Positions 1 through 9,090 are shown, numbered from the stretch's first letter. The stretch: 64,000 nucleotides of DNA from DASZBX01 sp035943635 (GCA_035943635.1 DASZBX010000055.1:111031-175030), one strand, 5' to 3'. Made by a program: numbers and translations. The notes: generated by a model from the letters alone, not told the origin.

Positions 1-232
1 CGAATGCGCTGGTGGTCGTGGTCATGGGTTCGAGTATGTCAGCGGGGGTGCGTAGGAGGCTTAGTGCGGAGGGCACGACGGCTAGGGCCATGGCGGCGAA
101 GAGGAGGCGGAAGTCCACGATCGCGAAGAGGGCCGCGCCGGTGGCGATGGCTGTTGTCTGGGGGACGGAGATCGTCAGGTTGTAGGCCGCGGAGGTTCGG
201 CCCATCAGGTGCCGTGGAAGCTGGGCGCGGTC
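1..232 (-). pseudogene. C-terminal fragment of an MFS-type transporter (runs off left edge)
   Basis: The minus strand reads without a stop through residues such as LPRHLMGRTSAAYN and then a hydrophobic stretch (ATGAALFAIVDFRLLFAAMA). This resembles the last cytoplasmic loop and final helices of major facilitator superfamily permeases. Upstream of about position 232 the frame no longer looks like a transporter, and no start codon with a ribosome site is evident, so the 5' part seems to be missing. The 3' end lies outside the window. The family call rests on local similarity recalled from memory and is moderate; a short membrane protein of another kind cannot be excluded. Confidence 0.45.
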
Positions 233-403
233 GCTCGGTGGTGGTTGTGGTGCGGCTGGCCTGGGTGGATGGCCGGAGCGCTGTGATACGCCAGGTGCCG
301 CTGGGACCGGTCTGGCGATTATCTGCATGCTCCGGCTGTTCTGAGGGAAGGTGGCAGCAGGACATCTGCGCGTAACCATGCCGGTCGCGGTCAGGGAGGC
401 ATT

Positions 404-850
404 GTGATCGAGAAGGTCAGGGCGGTCCTGCTCACTCCGGACGGGATGATGCTGGCCATCCGGCGGGTCTGGCCCGGGGCCGCGCCGTTCTGGGTGTTGC
501 CCGGCGGGCATGTGGAGCCGCAGGACGCCAACCTGCGCGCGGCGCTGGAGCGTGAGGTGCACGAGGAGACGTGCGGTAAGCCGCGGATCGTCGGGCTGCT
601 GTGGACGCTGGTCGACGACCACAAGCGGCAGCACATCTATCTGGCGCACATCGATTCCTGGTCCGAGGAGGGGCGGACCGGGCCCGAGTTCGGGGATCCC
701 AGCCGGGGCGAGTACCGGTTGGAGGAGATTCCGTTGACGGCGGCCGGGATCGACGCGATCACGCTCGTGCCCGAGGAGGTGGCCGAGTTCCTGTGCGAGG
801 AGCTTCGGGCGGGGCGGGATCTGGCTGATCTGGCTGATCCGCTGGGGTGA
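404..850 (+). CDS. Nudix hydrolase
   Basis: 148-residue cytosolic protein of normal length for a small Nudix hydrolase, which cleaves nucleoside diphosphates linked to another moiety. The Nudix box lies at residues 34-57: GGHVEP, then an LRAALEREVHEET core that supplies the metal-binding REVHEE glutamates. The box is slightly degenerate: Asp replaces the first Glu, there is one extra residue in the spacer, and Cys replaces the usual Gly after EET. Substrate cannot be told. The ATG follows a short GC-rich leader. The gene stands alone between two decayed regions. Confidence 0.85.
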   Translation: MIEKVRAVLLTPDGMMLAIRRVWPGAAPFWVLPGGHVEPQDANLRAALEREVHEETCGKPRIVGLLWTLVDDHKRQHIYLAHIDSWSEEGRTGPEFGDPSRGEYRLEEIPLTAAGIDAITLVPEEVAEFLCEELRAGRDLADLADPLG

Positions 851-1106
851 GCGGAGCCGAGTGGAGTGGGGCGGAGCCGAGTGGAGCGGCGTGGGAATGG
901 CTTTGGGCTGGTTATGCGTGGTGGAAAACGGTCGTTAGGTCGGGGGAGCAACTGAATTCCTGCCCTGTGGGAACCGTCCGGGGCGGCGGCGGCATCATCT
1001 TGCGCGTGGAGATGGACACGCACGCAGCGCGCTCAGGCGCCCCCTTTGGCCGCGGGCCGCATGCGGACGCCGGGCTCCCGACCCGGGTGCCGCCTACTGG
1101 GCGACG
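847..1106. other. Gene-poor stretch with a short direct repeat
   Basis: No credible gene is seen here. The 16-base sequence gcggagccgagtggag occurs twice, at 851-866 and 871-886, a 20-bp spacing. The stretch leads into the 5' side of a truncated membrane-protein gene and may be a deletion junction. Confidence 0.4.
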
Positions 1107-1463
1107 GTGATGTCGACATTCGCGCTGGGTACGGCGGTCGGGGATCTGAGCGCCGTGACCTTGCATCTCGGGTACTTCGGTTCCGGGTTGTTGTTCGCCG
1201 GGATCATCGCCGTCCCCGCGTTGGCGCATCGGTTCCTGAACCTCGACGCGGTGTTCGCGTTTTGGTTCGCTTATGTGATCACGCGGCCGCTCGGCGCCTC
1301 CTTCGCTGACTGGTTGGACATGCCGCGCAACGTCGGCGGACGTGGGTTCGGTGATGGTCCGGTCGCGTTGGTCGGCGTGGTGTTGGTCGCGGCGGGCGTG
1401 GCGTATATCGTGGCGGTTCACCGGCGGGCGGCGGCTGGTACCGCCGTCACTGCGGGGGATTGA
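1107..1463 (+). pseudogene. Truncated DUF347/COG4705-type membrane protein
   Basis: 118 residues match the last two repeats of the COG4705/DUF347 multi-spanning membrane proteins, whose hallmarks are a YWxTV...ALGTAVGDL repeat start and a TRPLGASFADWL repeat end. Full-length members have four repeats and about 250 residues. Here the frame upstream of position 1107 (reading AAYWATV across the join) degenerates into unrelated sequence with no start, so the N-terminal half has been lost. Three to four transmembrane helices remain. A short expressed protein from the GTG/ATG at 1107-1112 is possible but there is no good ribosome site. Confidence 0.6.
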
Positions 1464-1506
1464 CTGCCGTTGCGATCGGCGGGTGAGATGGGCGGCGAGG
1501 GCGTGG

Positions 1507-2085
1507 TTACGCGCCGTCGCCCTCCTCGGCGTAGACGCGCGCGGCGTACTCCTCGAGGGCGCGTTCGCACGCGTCGACCGCTTCCAGGGTCTCTTCTCGC
1601 TTCGGGGCGCCGAACACGTCCCGCTCGGTGATCTTGGTGAGCCAGTTGCGCAGCTTGACCAGGTCTTCTTCGTTCTCCTCAAGCTCCGCGTAGGTGAAGT
1701 GCCCGGCCGTGTACTCCTTCTCCAGTTGCCCGTGGAAGTCCACGCACTTGTCCAGGATCTCCTCGTACTCGTCGTCCCGGGCGGCCTGGAACACCGCGAA
1801 GATGTCGGCCTGGCCGGCCAGCGCGGTACCGGTGAGCAGCATGGCCGTGCCGCCCATGTCCAGGATGTCCCGGCGCAGCTTGCGCAGGGCGCGCTCGGCG
1901 GCGGTTCCGGCGGGCAGCGCGGCCACCGAGTTCTGCAGGTAGACGGCGCCGAGGCCCTTGATCCGGCGCCACACCCCGGCGCGCAGCCGGGTCGGTTCGG
2001 ACGGGATCCGGTAGATCAGGACCAGCCACTCGACCGGATCGGCGGCGGTCCGGGCCGGCGGTTGGGCGCTTTCGGAAGTAGACAC
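1507..2085 (-). CDS. ChrB-domain protein (chromate-resistance regulator-like)
   Basis: 192 residues. The N-terminal WLVLIYRIPSEPTRLRAGVW segment followed by GLGAVYLQNSVAALP is typical of the ChrB N-terminal domain, found in proteins that accompany ChrA chromate transporters and act as regulators. The C-terminal half is rich in Glu and helical (YEEILDKCVDFH, EENEEDLVKLRNWL) with no membrane segment. No chrA lies next to it, so a role in chromate resistance is not supported by context; a stand-alone sensor is equally possible. The start is the ATG before STSESAQPP. Confidence 0.7.
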   Translation of the reverse strand: MSTSESAQPPARTAADPVEWLVLIYRIPSEPTRLRAGVWRRIKGLGAVYLQNSVAALPAGTAAERALRKLRRDILDMGGTAMLLTGTALAGQADIFAVFQAARDDEYEEILDKCVDFHGQLEKEYTAGHFTYAELEENEEDLVKLRNWLTKITERDVFGAPKREETLEAVDACERALEEYAARVYAEEGDGA

Positions 2086-2246
2086 CCCCCAAGTGTGCCG
2101 TACCGGCCAGGCCGAAGGCGATCGGATGATCTATGCGCGCGCGGCCGCCGCGGTGACCGGGGTGGTCACAGCGGCGACGGCCCGCGCTGGCCGGCCGGCA
2201 GCTTGGCCGGCCGGCGCGAGGCCGTGCCCCAGGTCTCGCAGGGCAT

Positions 2247-2981
2247 TCACAGGGTGGTCTGAGTATCAGCCTGCTTGTAGTGCGCGAGATAGGCGTCCAG
2301 GGCGGGATTCGGCTCGTCCTGCGAGTCGCCGGAGAGCGTGAACCACAGCTTGCCCTCGATCCAGAACCGGTAGGCGAACTGCTCGATGCCCGGCGCGCAC
2401 CAGGAGAACTCGCCGTACGGGTCCTCGGCTATCGCCGCCAGCTCCTTCAGGGCCTGCTCGGTGCCCGAGTCGCGCAGCTCCTGCTCGTATTCGAGCTGGC
2501 GGAACGAGTGCGCGACGAACGATTCGGTGCCCGATCCGTCCGCGGCCGGGCGCAGGTAGAGGTACCAGACCACGCAGTCCTGCTGGTCGCGGAAGAACAT
2601 CACCACGCGGGCGGCCGGGTCCACCGGGCTCGGGAACGGGCCGGCCAGGTACGTCCAGCAGCAGGTGCAGGAGACCTGGTCGAGCGCGCGGTGGTAGTTC
2701 TGGTGCGTCAGCATCGTGACGAACTCGTCGGGCAGGGTCAGGCCGGCCTCGGCCAGCGAAGCGGCGATCCGGTCGACCTCGGCCACCTGCTCGGCGACCG
2801 GTTCTCCTGGCTCCCCAAGCCAGTCGAAGGTGCCGGTGAACCGGTCGGCCGGCAGCGGCGGCAGGGACTCGGACGGATACAGCTCGTAGGTGCCCATGCC
2901 GGGGCGGAACCTGTCCAGATCCGTGCCCGCCCACAATGCGCGGAAACCGCTCTCTTCTGCGCTGAGCTCTCGCGGAGCCAT
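2247..2981 (-). CDS. Hypothetical cytosolic protein, 244 aa
   Basis: The protein starts MAPRELSAEESGF. The start is chosen from a strong ribosome site (ggGAGGG, five bases before the ATG). It is acidic, has no signal peptide or membrane helix, and is rich in Trp and Tyr. A CTCCW motif lies near the middle. I do not recognise the family; the overall look is of the SMI1/KNR4-like or DUF types found in Streptomyces, but nothing diagnostic is visible. It is divergent from the downstream PfkB kinase gene, from which about 180 bases separate it. Confidence 0.7.
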   Translation of the reverse strand: MAPRELSAEESGFRALWAGTDLDRFRPGMGTYELYPSESLPPLPADRFTGTFDWLGEPGEPVAEQVAEVDRIAASLAEAGLTLPDEFVTMLTHQNYHRALDQVSCTCCWTYLAGPFPSPVDPAARVVMFFRDQQDCVVWYLYLRPAADGSGTESFVAHSFRQLEYEQELRDSGTEQALKELAAIAEDPYGEFSWCAPGIEQFAYRFWIEGKLWFTLSGDSQDEPNPALDAYLAHYKQADTQTTL

Positions 2982-3158
2982 CGCACCCTCCCGGTTGTAT
3001 GTCCTGGTCCTGCTGACAGGCCACAGATTACCGGCCGGGTCCGACACCGGCAGAGGTTTCGCGACGATCGGTGAATTTCCCCCGTGCCGGGCCGGTCGGG
3101 CGGCTACCATCGGCTCTGTGGGAGTCTTCGGCGCGCAGGCCCGCTTGGCCAGGTCCCG

Positions 3159-4073
3159 GTGAACGGCGTGTTCGCCGTCCTGGGCGAGTCCCTGATGGAC
3201 CTGCTGGTCACGCCGCGCGGAACGGTGACCGCCCGGCCGGGCGGCAGTCCGCTGAACGTGGCGGTCGGGCTCGGCCGGCTCGGCGCGCCGGTGTCGCTGC
3301 TCACCCGGTACGGCGACGACGCCCACGGCCGGGCGCTGGCCGAGCATCTGGCGGGCAGCGGGGTGCGGGTGGTGGGCGATCCGTGCGACGCGTTCGCGAC
3401 CAGTACCGCCACCGCGTACCCGGACACGCCGGGAGAGGGCACCCACTACGAGTTCGACCTGCAGTGGTCCCTTGCCCCGGAGGTGGATCTGCCGCCGGGA
3501 ACCACCTGCCTGCACACCGGGTCCCTCGCGACCTGCCTGGAGCCCGGGGCCGCGGACGTGCGCCGGTTGATCCGGGCCTGGCGCGGTCGGGCGACGGTCT
3601 CCTACGACCCCAACTGCCGTCCGGCGCTGATGGGGCAGCCGCAGGTCGCGCGCGGGCGGGTGGAGGAGCTGGTCGGGCTGGCGGACCTGGTCAAGGTGAG
3701 CGCGGAGGATCTGGACTGGCTCGGGTACGGCCTGGACTACCGGCAGGTCGCAGAGCGCTGGCTTTCGCTCGGCGCGTCGCTGGTGGTCGTCACGATGGGT
3801 GCCGAGGGGGCCTGTGCGCTGTCGCGGGCAGGCGAGACCTCGTGCGCCGGGCGGAAGGTGGACGTCGTCGACACGGTCGGTGCGGGCGACGCGTTCACCG
3901 CCGGATTGCTGTTCGCGTTGCACCGCCGGGGGGCGTTGGCGCCGTCGTCGCTGGAAGGGCTGTCCGGCGGGCAGTTCGCCGCGGTGATCGACGAGGCCGC
4001 GTCCAATGCCGCGGATACCTGTACCCGGGTCGGCGCGGATCCGCCCTGGGGGCGTGGTAGGCCGGAAGAGTGA
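3159..4073 (+). CDS. PfkB-family carbohydrate kinase
   Basis: 304 residues from the GTG at 3159. Phosphorylates a sugar or nucleoside with ATP. The N-terminal signature PGGSPLNVAVGLGRLG is the PfkB substrate-binding motif. The second signature, DTVGAGDAFTAG near residue 250, holds the anion hole and the catalytic Asp of GAGD. The sequence YDPNCRPALM in the middle is typical of fructokinase-like members, so 2-keto-sugar kinase is a fair guess, but the substrate is not proven. The gene stands alone with no sugar transporter or catabolic gene next to it. A second GTG at 3168 is an alternative start. Confidence 0.9.
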   Translation: MNGVFAVLGESLMDLLVTPRGTVTARPGGSPLNVAVGLGRLGAPVSLLTRYGDDAHGRALAEHLAGSGVRVVGDPCDAFATSTATAYPDTPGEGTHYEFDLQWSLAPEVDLPPGTTCLHTGSLATCLEPGAADVRRLIRAWRGRATVSYDPNCRPALMGQPQVARGRVEELVGLADLVKVSAEDLDWLGYGLDYRQVAERWLSLGASLVVVTMGAEGACALSRAGETSCAGRKVDVVDTVGAGDAFTAGLLFALHRRGALAPSSLEGLSGGQFAAVIDEAASNAADTCTRVGADPPWGRGRPEE

Positions 4074-4101
4074 TCGGCAAAACGGCCGATGTTGATGATT
4101 G

Positions 4102-4281
4102 TCAGACGGGCAGGTGATCGGGCAGCGAGACGGCGTGGTTGGGGTCGCGGCCGGTGCTGATCCGGGTGAACCTGAGCAGTTCCCTGATGATTCCGGCGGT
4201 GCCGCAGCAGCGGCCGCTGTTGTCCCAGAACCCGGGCCGCAGGCGTCGCGGCACACCCGAAGGCCGGATCAATGGTCTCAT
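4102..4281 (-). pseudogene. Possible LanC-like (lanthionine synthetase) fragment
   Basis: A 59-residue minus-strand frame contains PGFWDNSGRCCGTAGI, which resembles the zinc-site region (CCG/CHG) of LanC-like cyclases found in actinobacteria. The rest of the roughly 400-residue protein is absent on both sides. The C-terminal tail (RDPNHAVSLPDHLPV) does not look like LanC, so the piece may be a deletion fusion. There is no ribosome site. This call rests on one motif. Confidence 0.35.
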
Positions 4282-4391
4282 GGCCGGTTCGCGCGCGGCG
4301 CGCCGTGGCCGGCGGTGACCGGTGCGGATGCCGAGCCGCGGTTAGGGTTCTGCACAGTGGGCCTGAAGCGGCGAGCATGAGGAGAGCGGCG

Positions 4392-4682
4392 ATGGAGTAT
4401 CTGGTCGACATGGTGACGACCGTTCCCGAGGGCACGACCGAGGACGCCGTCGCCGAGATGCGCCGGCGGGAGGGCGCCCGGGCGGCGGAGCTGATCGCGC
4501 AGGGCAACCTTCTGCGCTTGTGGCGCCCGCCGCTCGCGCCCGGCGAGTGGCGGACCTGGGGACTGTTCGACGCGCCGGACGCGGAGCAGTTGGAGCAGCT
4601 GCTCGCGTCCATGCCTCTGCGGGTCTGGCGGCACGACACGGTCACCCCGCTCAGCCCGCATCCGAGCGACCCGGGCCGCTGA
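4392..4682 (+). CDS. Muconolactone isomerase-like small protein
   Basis: 96 residues. The start MEYLVDMVTTVPEGT and the middle LLRLWRPPLAPGEWRTWGLF match the ferredoxin-like fold of the muconolactone delta-isomerase family, in which small alpha+beta subunits assemble into decamers. True isomerases work in catechol degradation, but no beta-ketoadipate genes are near, so the substrate is unknown. The ATG at 4392 follows GGAGAG. It converges with the Old Yellow Enzyme gene downstream. Confidence 0.75.
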   Translation: MEYLVDMVTTVPEGTTEDAVAEMRRREGARAAELIAQGNLLRLWRPPLAPGEWRTWGLFDAPDAEQLEQLLASMPLRVWRHDTVTPLSPHPSDPGR

Positions 4683-4721
4683 CCTGCGGGTGAGCCGGTC
4701 AGCAGCCCAGTAGCTCGAATC

Positions 4722-5792
4722 TCAGACGGCCAGGGCCGGGTAGTCGGTGTACCCGCGCTCGTCGCCGCCGTAGAACGTCTTGCGGACCGGGGCGTTGTAC
4801 GGCCCGCCCGCGGCCAGCCGGGCGGGCAGGTCGGGGTTGGCCAGGAACATGGTGGCGAAGCTGAGCATGTCCGCGACGCCGTCCTCGACCAGGTGCAGGT
4901 CCTCCGGGCCGGTCGGGCGCCCGGTCGTGCCGGGGTTCAGGATCAGCGTGCCGGACCACGCCTTGCGCAGTTCCAGGGTCAGCTCGCGGTCGGCCGCCTC
5001 GGCGATGTGCAGGTACGCGGCGCCGAGCGGTTCGAGCGCCGCGACCAGCGCGCGGTAGGTGTCGCGGTGTCCGTCTTCGACGATGTCGTTGTACGGGTTC
5101 GCCGGGGAGATCCGCAGGCCCACCCGCTCGGCGCCGATCGCGTCGGCGGCGGCGCGCACGGTCTCCACCGCCAGGCGGATCCGGCCCTCGGGCCCGCCGC
5201 CCCAGCGGTCCGTGCGCCGGTTGGCGTTGGTGGACAGGAACTGGTGCAGCAGATATCCGTTGCCGCCGTGCAGTTCGACTCCGTCGAATCCGGCCTCGAC
5301 CGCCTTGCCGGCCGCGTCGGCGAAGTCTGCGATGGTTTGGGCGATGTCGTCCTCGGTCAGTTCCTGCGGGACGACGAACGTCTGCGGCCCGTCCGCGGTG
5401 TACACCTGCCCCGCGGCCGCGACCGGTGAGGCGCCGACCGGGTGCAGGCCCGCGGGCAGCAGGCTCGGGTGGCCGATCCGGCCGGAGTGCATCAGCTGCG
5501 CGAAGATCACGCCGCCGGCTCCGTGGACGGCGTCGGTGACCGTGCGCCAGGCCGCGACCTGCTCGGCCGAGTGCAGGCCCGGGGTGTCCGGGTAGCCCTG
5601 CCCGACCGCGGACGGCTGCGTGCCCTCCGTGATGATCAGGCCGGCCGAGGCGCGCTGGGCGTAGTACGCGGCCGTCGCGGCGGTCGGGCTGGCGCCCGGG
5701 CCGTAGGCGCGGCTGCGGGTCATCGGGGCCATGGCGATCCGGTTGGCGAGGCGCGACCCGGGCAGGTCGATCGGATCGAAGACGCTCGTCAT
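4722..5792 (-). CDS. Old Yellow Enzyme family alkene reductase (NADH:flavin oxidoreductase)
   Basis: 356 residues, the usual length. An FMN-bound TIM barrel that reduces activated C=C bonds of enones with NAD(P)H. Visible signatures are the N-terminal ANRIAMAPMTRSRA, the active-site loop ELHGGNGYLLHQFLS (the His and Asn bind the substrate carbonyl), NRRTDRWGG, and a C-terminal FLANPDLPARL. The start ATG is preceded by GAGGAGAGC at ideal spacing. It is monocistronic, divergent from the MBL-fold gene; the 187 bases between them must hold both promoters. Confidence 0.92.
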   Translation of the reverse strand: MTSVFDPIDLPGSRLANRIAMAPMTRSRAYGPGASPTAATAAYYAQRASAGLIITEGTQPSAVGQGYPDTPGLHSAEQVAAWRTVTDAVHGAGGVIFAQLMHSGRIGHPSLLPAGLHPVGASPVAAAGQVYTADGPQTFVVPQELTEDDIAQTIADFADAAGKAVEAGFDGVELHGGNGYLLHQFLSTNANRRTDRWGGGPEGRIRLAVETVRAAADAIGAERVGLRISPANPYNDIVEDGHRDTYRALVAALEPLGAAYLHIAEAADRELTLELRKAWSGTLILNPGTTGRPTGPEDLHLVEDGVADMLSFATMFLANPDLPARLAAGGPYNAPVRKTFYGGDERGYTDYPALAV

Positions 5793-5979
5793 CTTGCTCT
5801 CCTCGGGGGAACGGCACGACGGGCGGACCGTGCGTGCTGTCGTGCAGTCACCTGGGTGAACAGCGATCTGCGCGGCCGTCTTCCCGTTCCCGGCGAGTCG
5901 TCCGGCGTGTCCGAGCCCTGCCGATGCCCGGTAGTGGCAGATCGCGTAGCATCGCACCGAATCCCGAGGAGTGATGCGC

Positions 5980-6615
5980 ATGTTGTTCACCAAGCTGGGC
6001 CATGCCTGTGCCCGATTCGAGAAGGACGGCCAGGTCCTGGTCGTGGACCCGGGCAGTTTCACCGAACCGGTCGCCTACGACGGCGCCGACGCGATCCTGA
6101 TCACGCACGTGCACGCGGACCACTTCGACCAGGCCGCGCTGCGCGCCGCGGCCGACGCGAGCCCGGCCCTGCAGATCTGGACCAACGGCGATGTGGCCGA
6201 CGCGCTGTCCGACCTCGGCGCCCGGGTGCACCGGGTCGGCCACGGCGACACCTTCACCGCGGCCGGGTTCGACATCGAGGCGCACGGCGAGTGGCACGCG
6301 GTCATCCACCCGGACATCCCGCGGGTCGGCAACGTCGGCTTCCTGGTCGACGGCGCGGTCTTCCACCCCGGCGACGCGCTGACCGTCCCGGACCGGCCGG
6401 TGGGCACCCTGCTGCTTCCGGTGCACGCGCCCTGGTCCAAGGTGGGCGAGCTGATCGACTACATCCGAGCGGTCGGCGCCGAGCGCGCCTACGCGGTCCA
6501 CGACGCGATGCTCAGCCCGATCGGCCTGACCGTAGTCAAATCAGTCCTGGACCGGACGGTCCCGGACGCGGCCTACCAACGACTGGAACCGGGCACGTCC
6601 TTCGACCTGGCCTGA
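5980..6615 (+). CDS. MBL-fold metallo-hydrolase (UlaG/YtkL-like)
   Basis: 211 residues. The metal-binding motif is THVHADHFD near residue 45, with later ligands in HGEWHAVI, FHPGDAL and AVHDAM. The short architecture with MLFTKLGHACARFE at the start belongs to the L-ascorbate-lactonase (UlaG)-like branch of the metallo-beta-lactamase fold. The ATG at 5980 is chosen because GAGGAG lies eight bases upstream; two earlier in-frame starts (5971, 5974) are too close to that site. Substrate unknown. It converges with the downstream metallophosphoesterase. Confidence 0.88.
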   Translation: MLFTKLGHACARFEKDGQVLVVDPGSFTEPVAYDGADAILITHVHADHFDQAALRAAADASPALQIWTNGDVADALSDLGARVHRVGHGDTFTAAGFDIEAHGEWHAVIHPDIPRVGNVGFLVDGAVFHPGDALTVPDRPVGTLLLPVHAPWSKVGELIDYIRAVGAERAYAVHDAMLSPIGLTVVKSVLDRTVPDAAYQRLEPGTSFDLA

Positions 6616-6676
6616 CCGGCCGCCGCAGCCAGGGCTGACGGGCCGCGGCCAACGCGGGCCGGGCGAGCCGCCCGGC

Positions 6677-7549
6677 TCAGGCGCTGGCGCCCCGGGTCTT
6701 GAACCGGAACCCGCCCTCGTCCTGGGCCGGGGGCATGATCCGGCGCAGTCCGCCCGGGCCGCCGCGCGGCTGCCACTCGCGCGGGTAGCCGAGCGAGACC
6801 TCCTCGAACCGGACCCCGTTCTCGAAGGTGGTCCGCGGGATGTGCAAGTGCCCGTAGACGACCGTGCGCGCGTCGAACCGGGTGTGCCAGTCGGCCGTGC
6901 GCACCGTGCCGCACCACTGTGCGAACTCCGGGTAGCGCAGGATCGCGGTCGGCGTGCGGGTGAGCGGGAAGTGGTTGATCAGGACCGTGGGAAGCCCGTC
7001 CGGGCGTTCCTGCAGGCGCTTCTCGGTGTACGTGATCCGCGCGTCGCACCACGCCTCCCGGGACGGGTACGGGTCCGGATACAGCACCGACTCGTCCGTG
7101 CACACCACACCGGTCCCGTAGGCGACCGCGAGGCCCTCCTCCTTGGTGCTCGTACCCGGCGGGTGGAAGCTGTAGTCGTAGAGCAGGAACAGCGGCGCCA
7201 GCGCGACCGGGCCGCCCTCGCCCTCCCAGACCGCATAAGGGTCCTCGGGGGTCAGGATGTCCAGCTTCCGGCACAGCTCGACCAGGACCTGGTAGCGTTC
7301 GGCGCCGCGGGCCTGCACCGGGTCGTCCTTCATGGTCCACAGCTCGTGGTTGCCCGGCGCCCAGACCACCTTGGCGAACCGGGGCCGCAGCGTGCCCAGG
7401 GCCCACGCGACGTGCTCGAACCGTTCGGCCACGTCTCCGGCGACGATCAGCCAGTCCTGGTCTGACTCGGGCTCCAAACTCTCCACGAACGAGCGGTTCT
7501 GCTCGTATCCCACATGCAGGTCACTGACGGCGAAGAGGCTTCCGGGCAT
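6677..7549 (-). CDS. Calcineurin-like metallophosphoesterase
   Basis: 290 residues with the five blocks of the two-metal phosphoesterase fold in order: FAVSDLHVGY, GDVAERFEH, WAPGNHELW, an internal LINHFPLT, and VYGHLHIPRT near the C terminus. No signal peptide, so cytosolic. Length and blocks match bacterial phosphoesterases of unknown substrate. The ATG at 7549 is the last start before the first block. Its upstream region holds a large inverted repeat (7599-7692) shared with the divergent lipoprotein gene. Confidence 0.9.
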   Translation of the reverse strand: MPGSLFAVSDLHVGYEQNRSFVESLEPESDQDWLIVAGDVAERFEHVAWALGTLRPRFAKVVWAPGNHELWTMKDDPVQARGAERYQVLVELCRKLDILTPEDPYAVWEGEGGPVALAPLFLLYDYSFHPPGTSTKEEGLAVAYGTGVVCTDESVLYPDPYPSREAWCDARITYTEKRLQERPDGLPTVLINHFPLTRTPTAILRYPEFAQWCGTVRTADWHTRFDARTVVYGHLHIPRTTFENGVRFEEVSLGYPREWQPRGGPGGLRRIMPPAQDEGGFRFKTRGASA

Positions 7550-7598
7550 GGACTGAACAGTATCGCAAGCCGATCTCGGGCGGATCAGCAGCCTCCTG

Positions 7599-7692
7599 GA
7601 CGAGTTGTTCCGGATTCTGGCGCGGCGAAACGGCTGAGCGGCGGCACCTACCGGCAACTCGGCTCAGGCGCCGGAATCCGGAACAACTCGTC
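7599..7692. repeat. 25-bp inverted repeat, MITE-like or regulatory palindrome
   Basis: Arms at 7599-7623 and 7668-7692 are reverse complements at 24 of 25 positions (core gaatccggaacaactcgtc). They enclose 44 bases that contain a second, smaller pair CTGAGC/GCTCAG. The whole would fold into a long cruciform or hairpin. It sits in the region between divergent genes, upstream of both, so a transcription terminator is unlikely. A tiny non-autonomous insertion or a dyad operator are alternatives. Confidence 0.75.
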
Positions 7693-7846
7693 TGGTCACG
7701 GGCGTGGCCGCGAAGCGGTCCGGCACCGTCCGGCGCGCCCGCCCGGGCGGCGGCCGAGGTGGGGCCGGGTGGGTCCGGAAGAGGTCTGCGGCCGTGGCAC
7801 ACTTGTGCACCACGTACCCCGAACAGCTCAGCAGATCGGACCTGAC

Positions 7847-8512
7847 ATGCGCACCGGCTACAAAAACCTGGGGACCGGACTCGGTGCCTGCGCCGCCGCC
7901 CTGGCTCTCACGGCGTGTTCGGGTTCGAGCGGTTCCGCGGGCGGCGGGGCCACCTCCGTCCCGCCGATCGTCGCGCTCGGCGGCAGCCCCGGCAGCCTGG
8001 CCTCGCCGAGCCAGTCCGGCACCGCGCTCCCCGGCTCGGCCGACTCGGGCCTGGACCACTGCCACGCCGACGGGCTCAAGGCGAGCACCACGTACGACAC
8101 CGCGCAGAGCCAAGGCAACACCCTGAGCGTCTACGTGATCCTGACGAACACGACCCACAGCCTCACCTGCACGGTGTACGGCTTCGCCGGGCTGGATTTC
8201 CTGGACCCGGGCGGCAAGTCGCTGGGGATGACCGTGCACCGTACCAACGACGGCAGCATAACCCCGATCAACCCGGTCACCCTGGCCCCCGGCCAGTCTG
8301 CGGCCGAGCGGTTCACCTTCCTGTCGGCCGAGAACGACCAGGGCAACTCGTGCGAGAACGCCGGGACCATCTCGGTGATCCCGCCGAACGAGACCGTGGC
8401 CCTGCACACCCCGCTGACGAACATGAAGACCGGCTCCGTGCCGTACTTCGGCGTGTGCACGAGCACTATCACGGCCTATCCGTTCACGCCCGCCTCCGCG
8501 ATCCCGAAGTAG
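7847..8512 (+). CDS. Secreted lipoprotein with DUF4232 domain
   Basis: 221 residues. A short basic start is followed by a hydrophobic segment and the lipobox LTAC, so the mature protein is lipidated at Cys24. A Gly/Ser/Pro-rich linker leads to a C-terminal domain with the DUF4232 pattern: an early Cys (DHCHADGL), VILTNTTHSLTCTVYGFAG, and later LAPGQSA and ENDQGNSCENA. The four Cys probably form disulfides outside the membrane. Function is unknown. The ATG is chosen because it directly precedes the signal sequence. Confidence 0.85.
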   Translation: MRTGYKNLGTGLGACAAALALTACSGSSGSAGGGATSVPPIVALGGSPGSLASPSQSGTALPGSADSGLDHCHADGLKASTTYDTAQSQGNTLSVYVILTNTTHSLTCTVYGFAGLDFLDPGGKSLGMTVHRTNDGSITPINPVTLAPGQSAAERFTFLSAENDQGNSCENAGTISVIPPNETVALHTPLTNMKTGSVPYFGVCTSTITAYPFTPASAIPK

Positions 8513-8550
8513 CCCGGGGTTAGACCTCGGCCCGAGGAAGAGGACTGCGG

Positions 8551-9078
8551 ATGCGCTATCGATTTCTGGGCCGGACCGGGCTCCGCGTGTCGGAGATGTT
8601 CCTGGGCACCAGGTCCTTCAGCGGGTGACCGAGCCGACGGGCACAGCGGCCAGGCGACGCCGCCCGAGGAGTGCCGCCGGATCCTGGACCTGTACGCCGA
8701 GCACGGCGGGAACGTGCTCGACGCGCCCCTGAACCACCGCGACGGCGAGAGCGAGAATGATCCTCGGCGACCTGCTGCAGGGCCGCCGGGACCGGTTCGT
8801 GCTGGGCGCCAAGTCCGCCGGCCCGCGCGAGGGCGCCGACCCGGACTCGGCCGGCAACCACCGCAAGAACCTGACTCTGTCCCTGGAGGCCGGTCTGCGC
8901 CGGATGCTGCACGGACTACTTCGACCAGGTCGCGGAGCACTTCGCAGCGCTCGATGTCGTCCTGTCCGAGGAGCTGCTCGCCAAGCTGGAGACCGCGACC
9001 GGATTCGAGCTCGGATACCCGCACGACTATGTGGCCGAGGCCGAGGCGCAGGCCTTCGGAGCCGACCGGATGGGCTGA
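8551..9078 (+). pseudogene. Aldo/keto reductase pseudogene
   Basis: The frame starts as a normal aldo/keto reductase (MRYRFLGRTGLRVSEMFLGT) and hits a stop after 25 residues. Further pieces of the same protein follow in shifted frames: PEECRRILDLYAEHGGN, then RDRFVLGAKSAGP, and finally a C-terminal end (LLAKLETATGFELGYPHD). Together they make about 175 residues against roughly 320 in the family, so there is an internal deletion as well as at least two frameshifts. The NADPH and barrel core is missing; the gene cannot make active enzyme. Confidence 0.85.
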
Positions 9079-9090
9079 ACTTGGGCTGAA

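Noticed and set aside
851..886. Two copies of a 16-base word as insertion-sequence ends
   Set aside because: The copies are only 20 bases apart, direct, and with no transposase or flanking duplication.
2247..4256. Very long minus-strand frame of 669 codons across the PfkB gene
   Set aside because: The part beyond 2981 is antisense to a clear PfkB kinase and has Arg/Pro/Gly-rich shadow composition typical of high-GC DNA.
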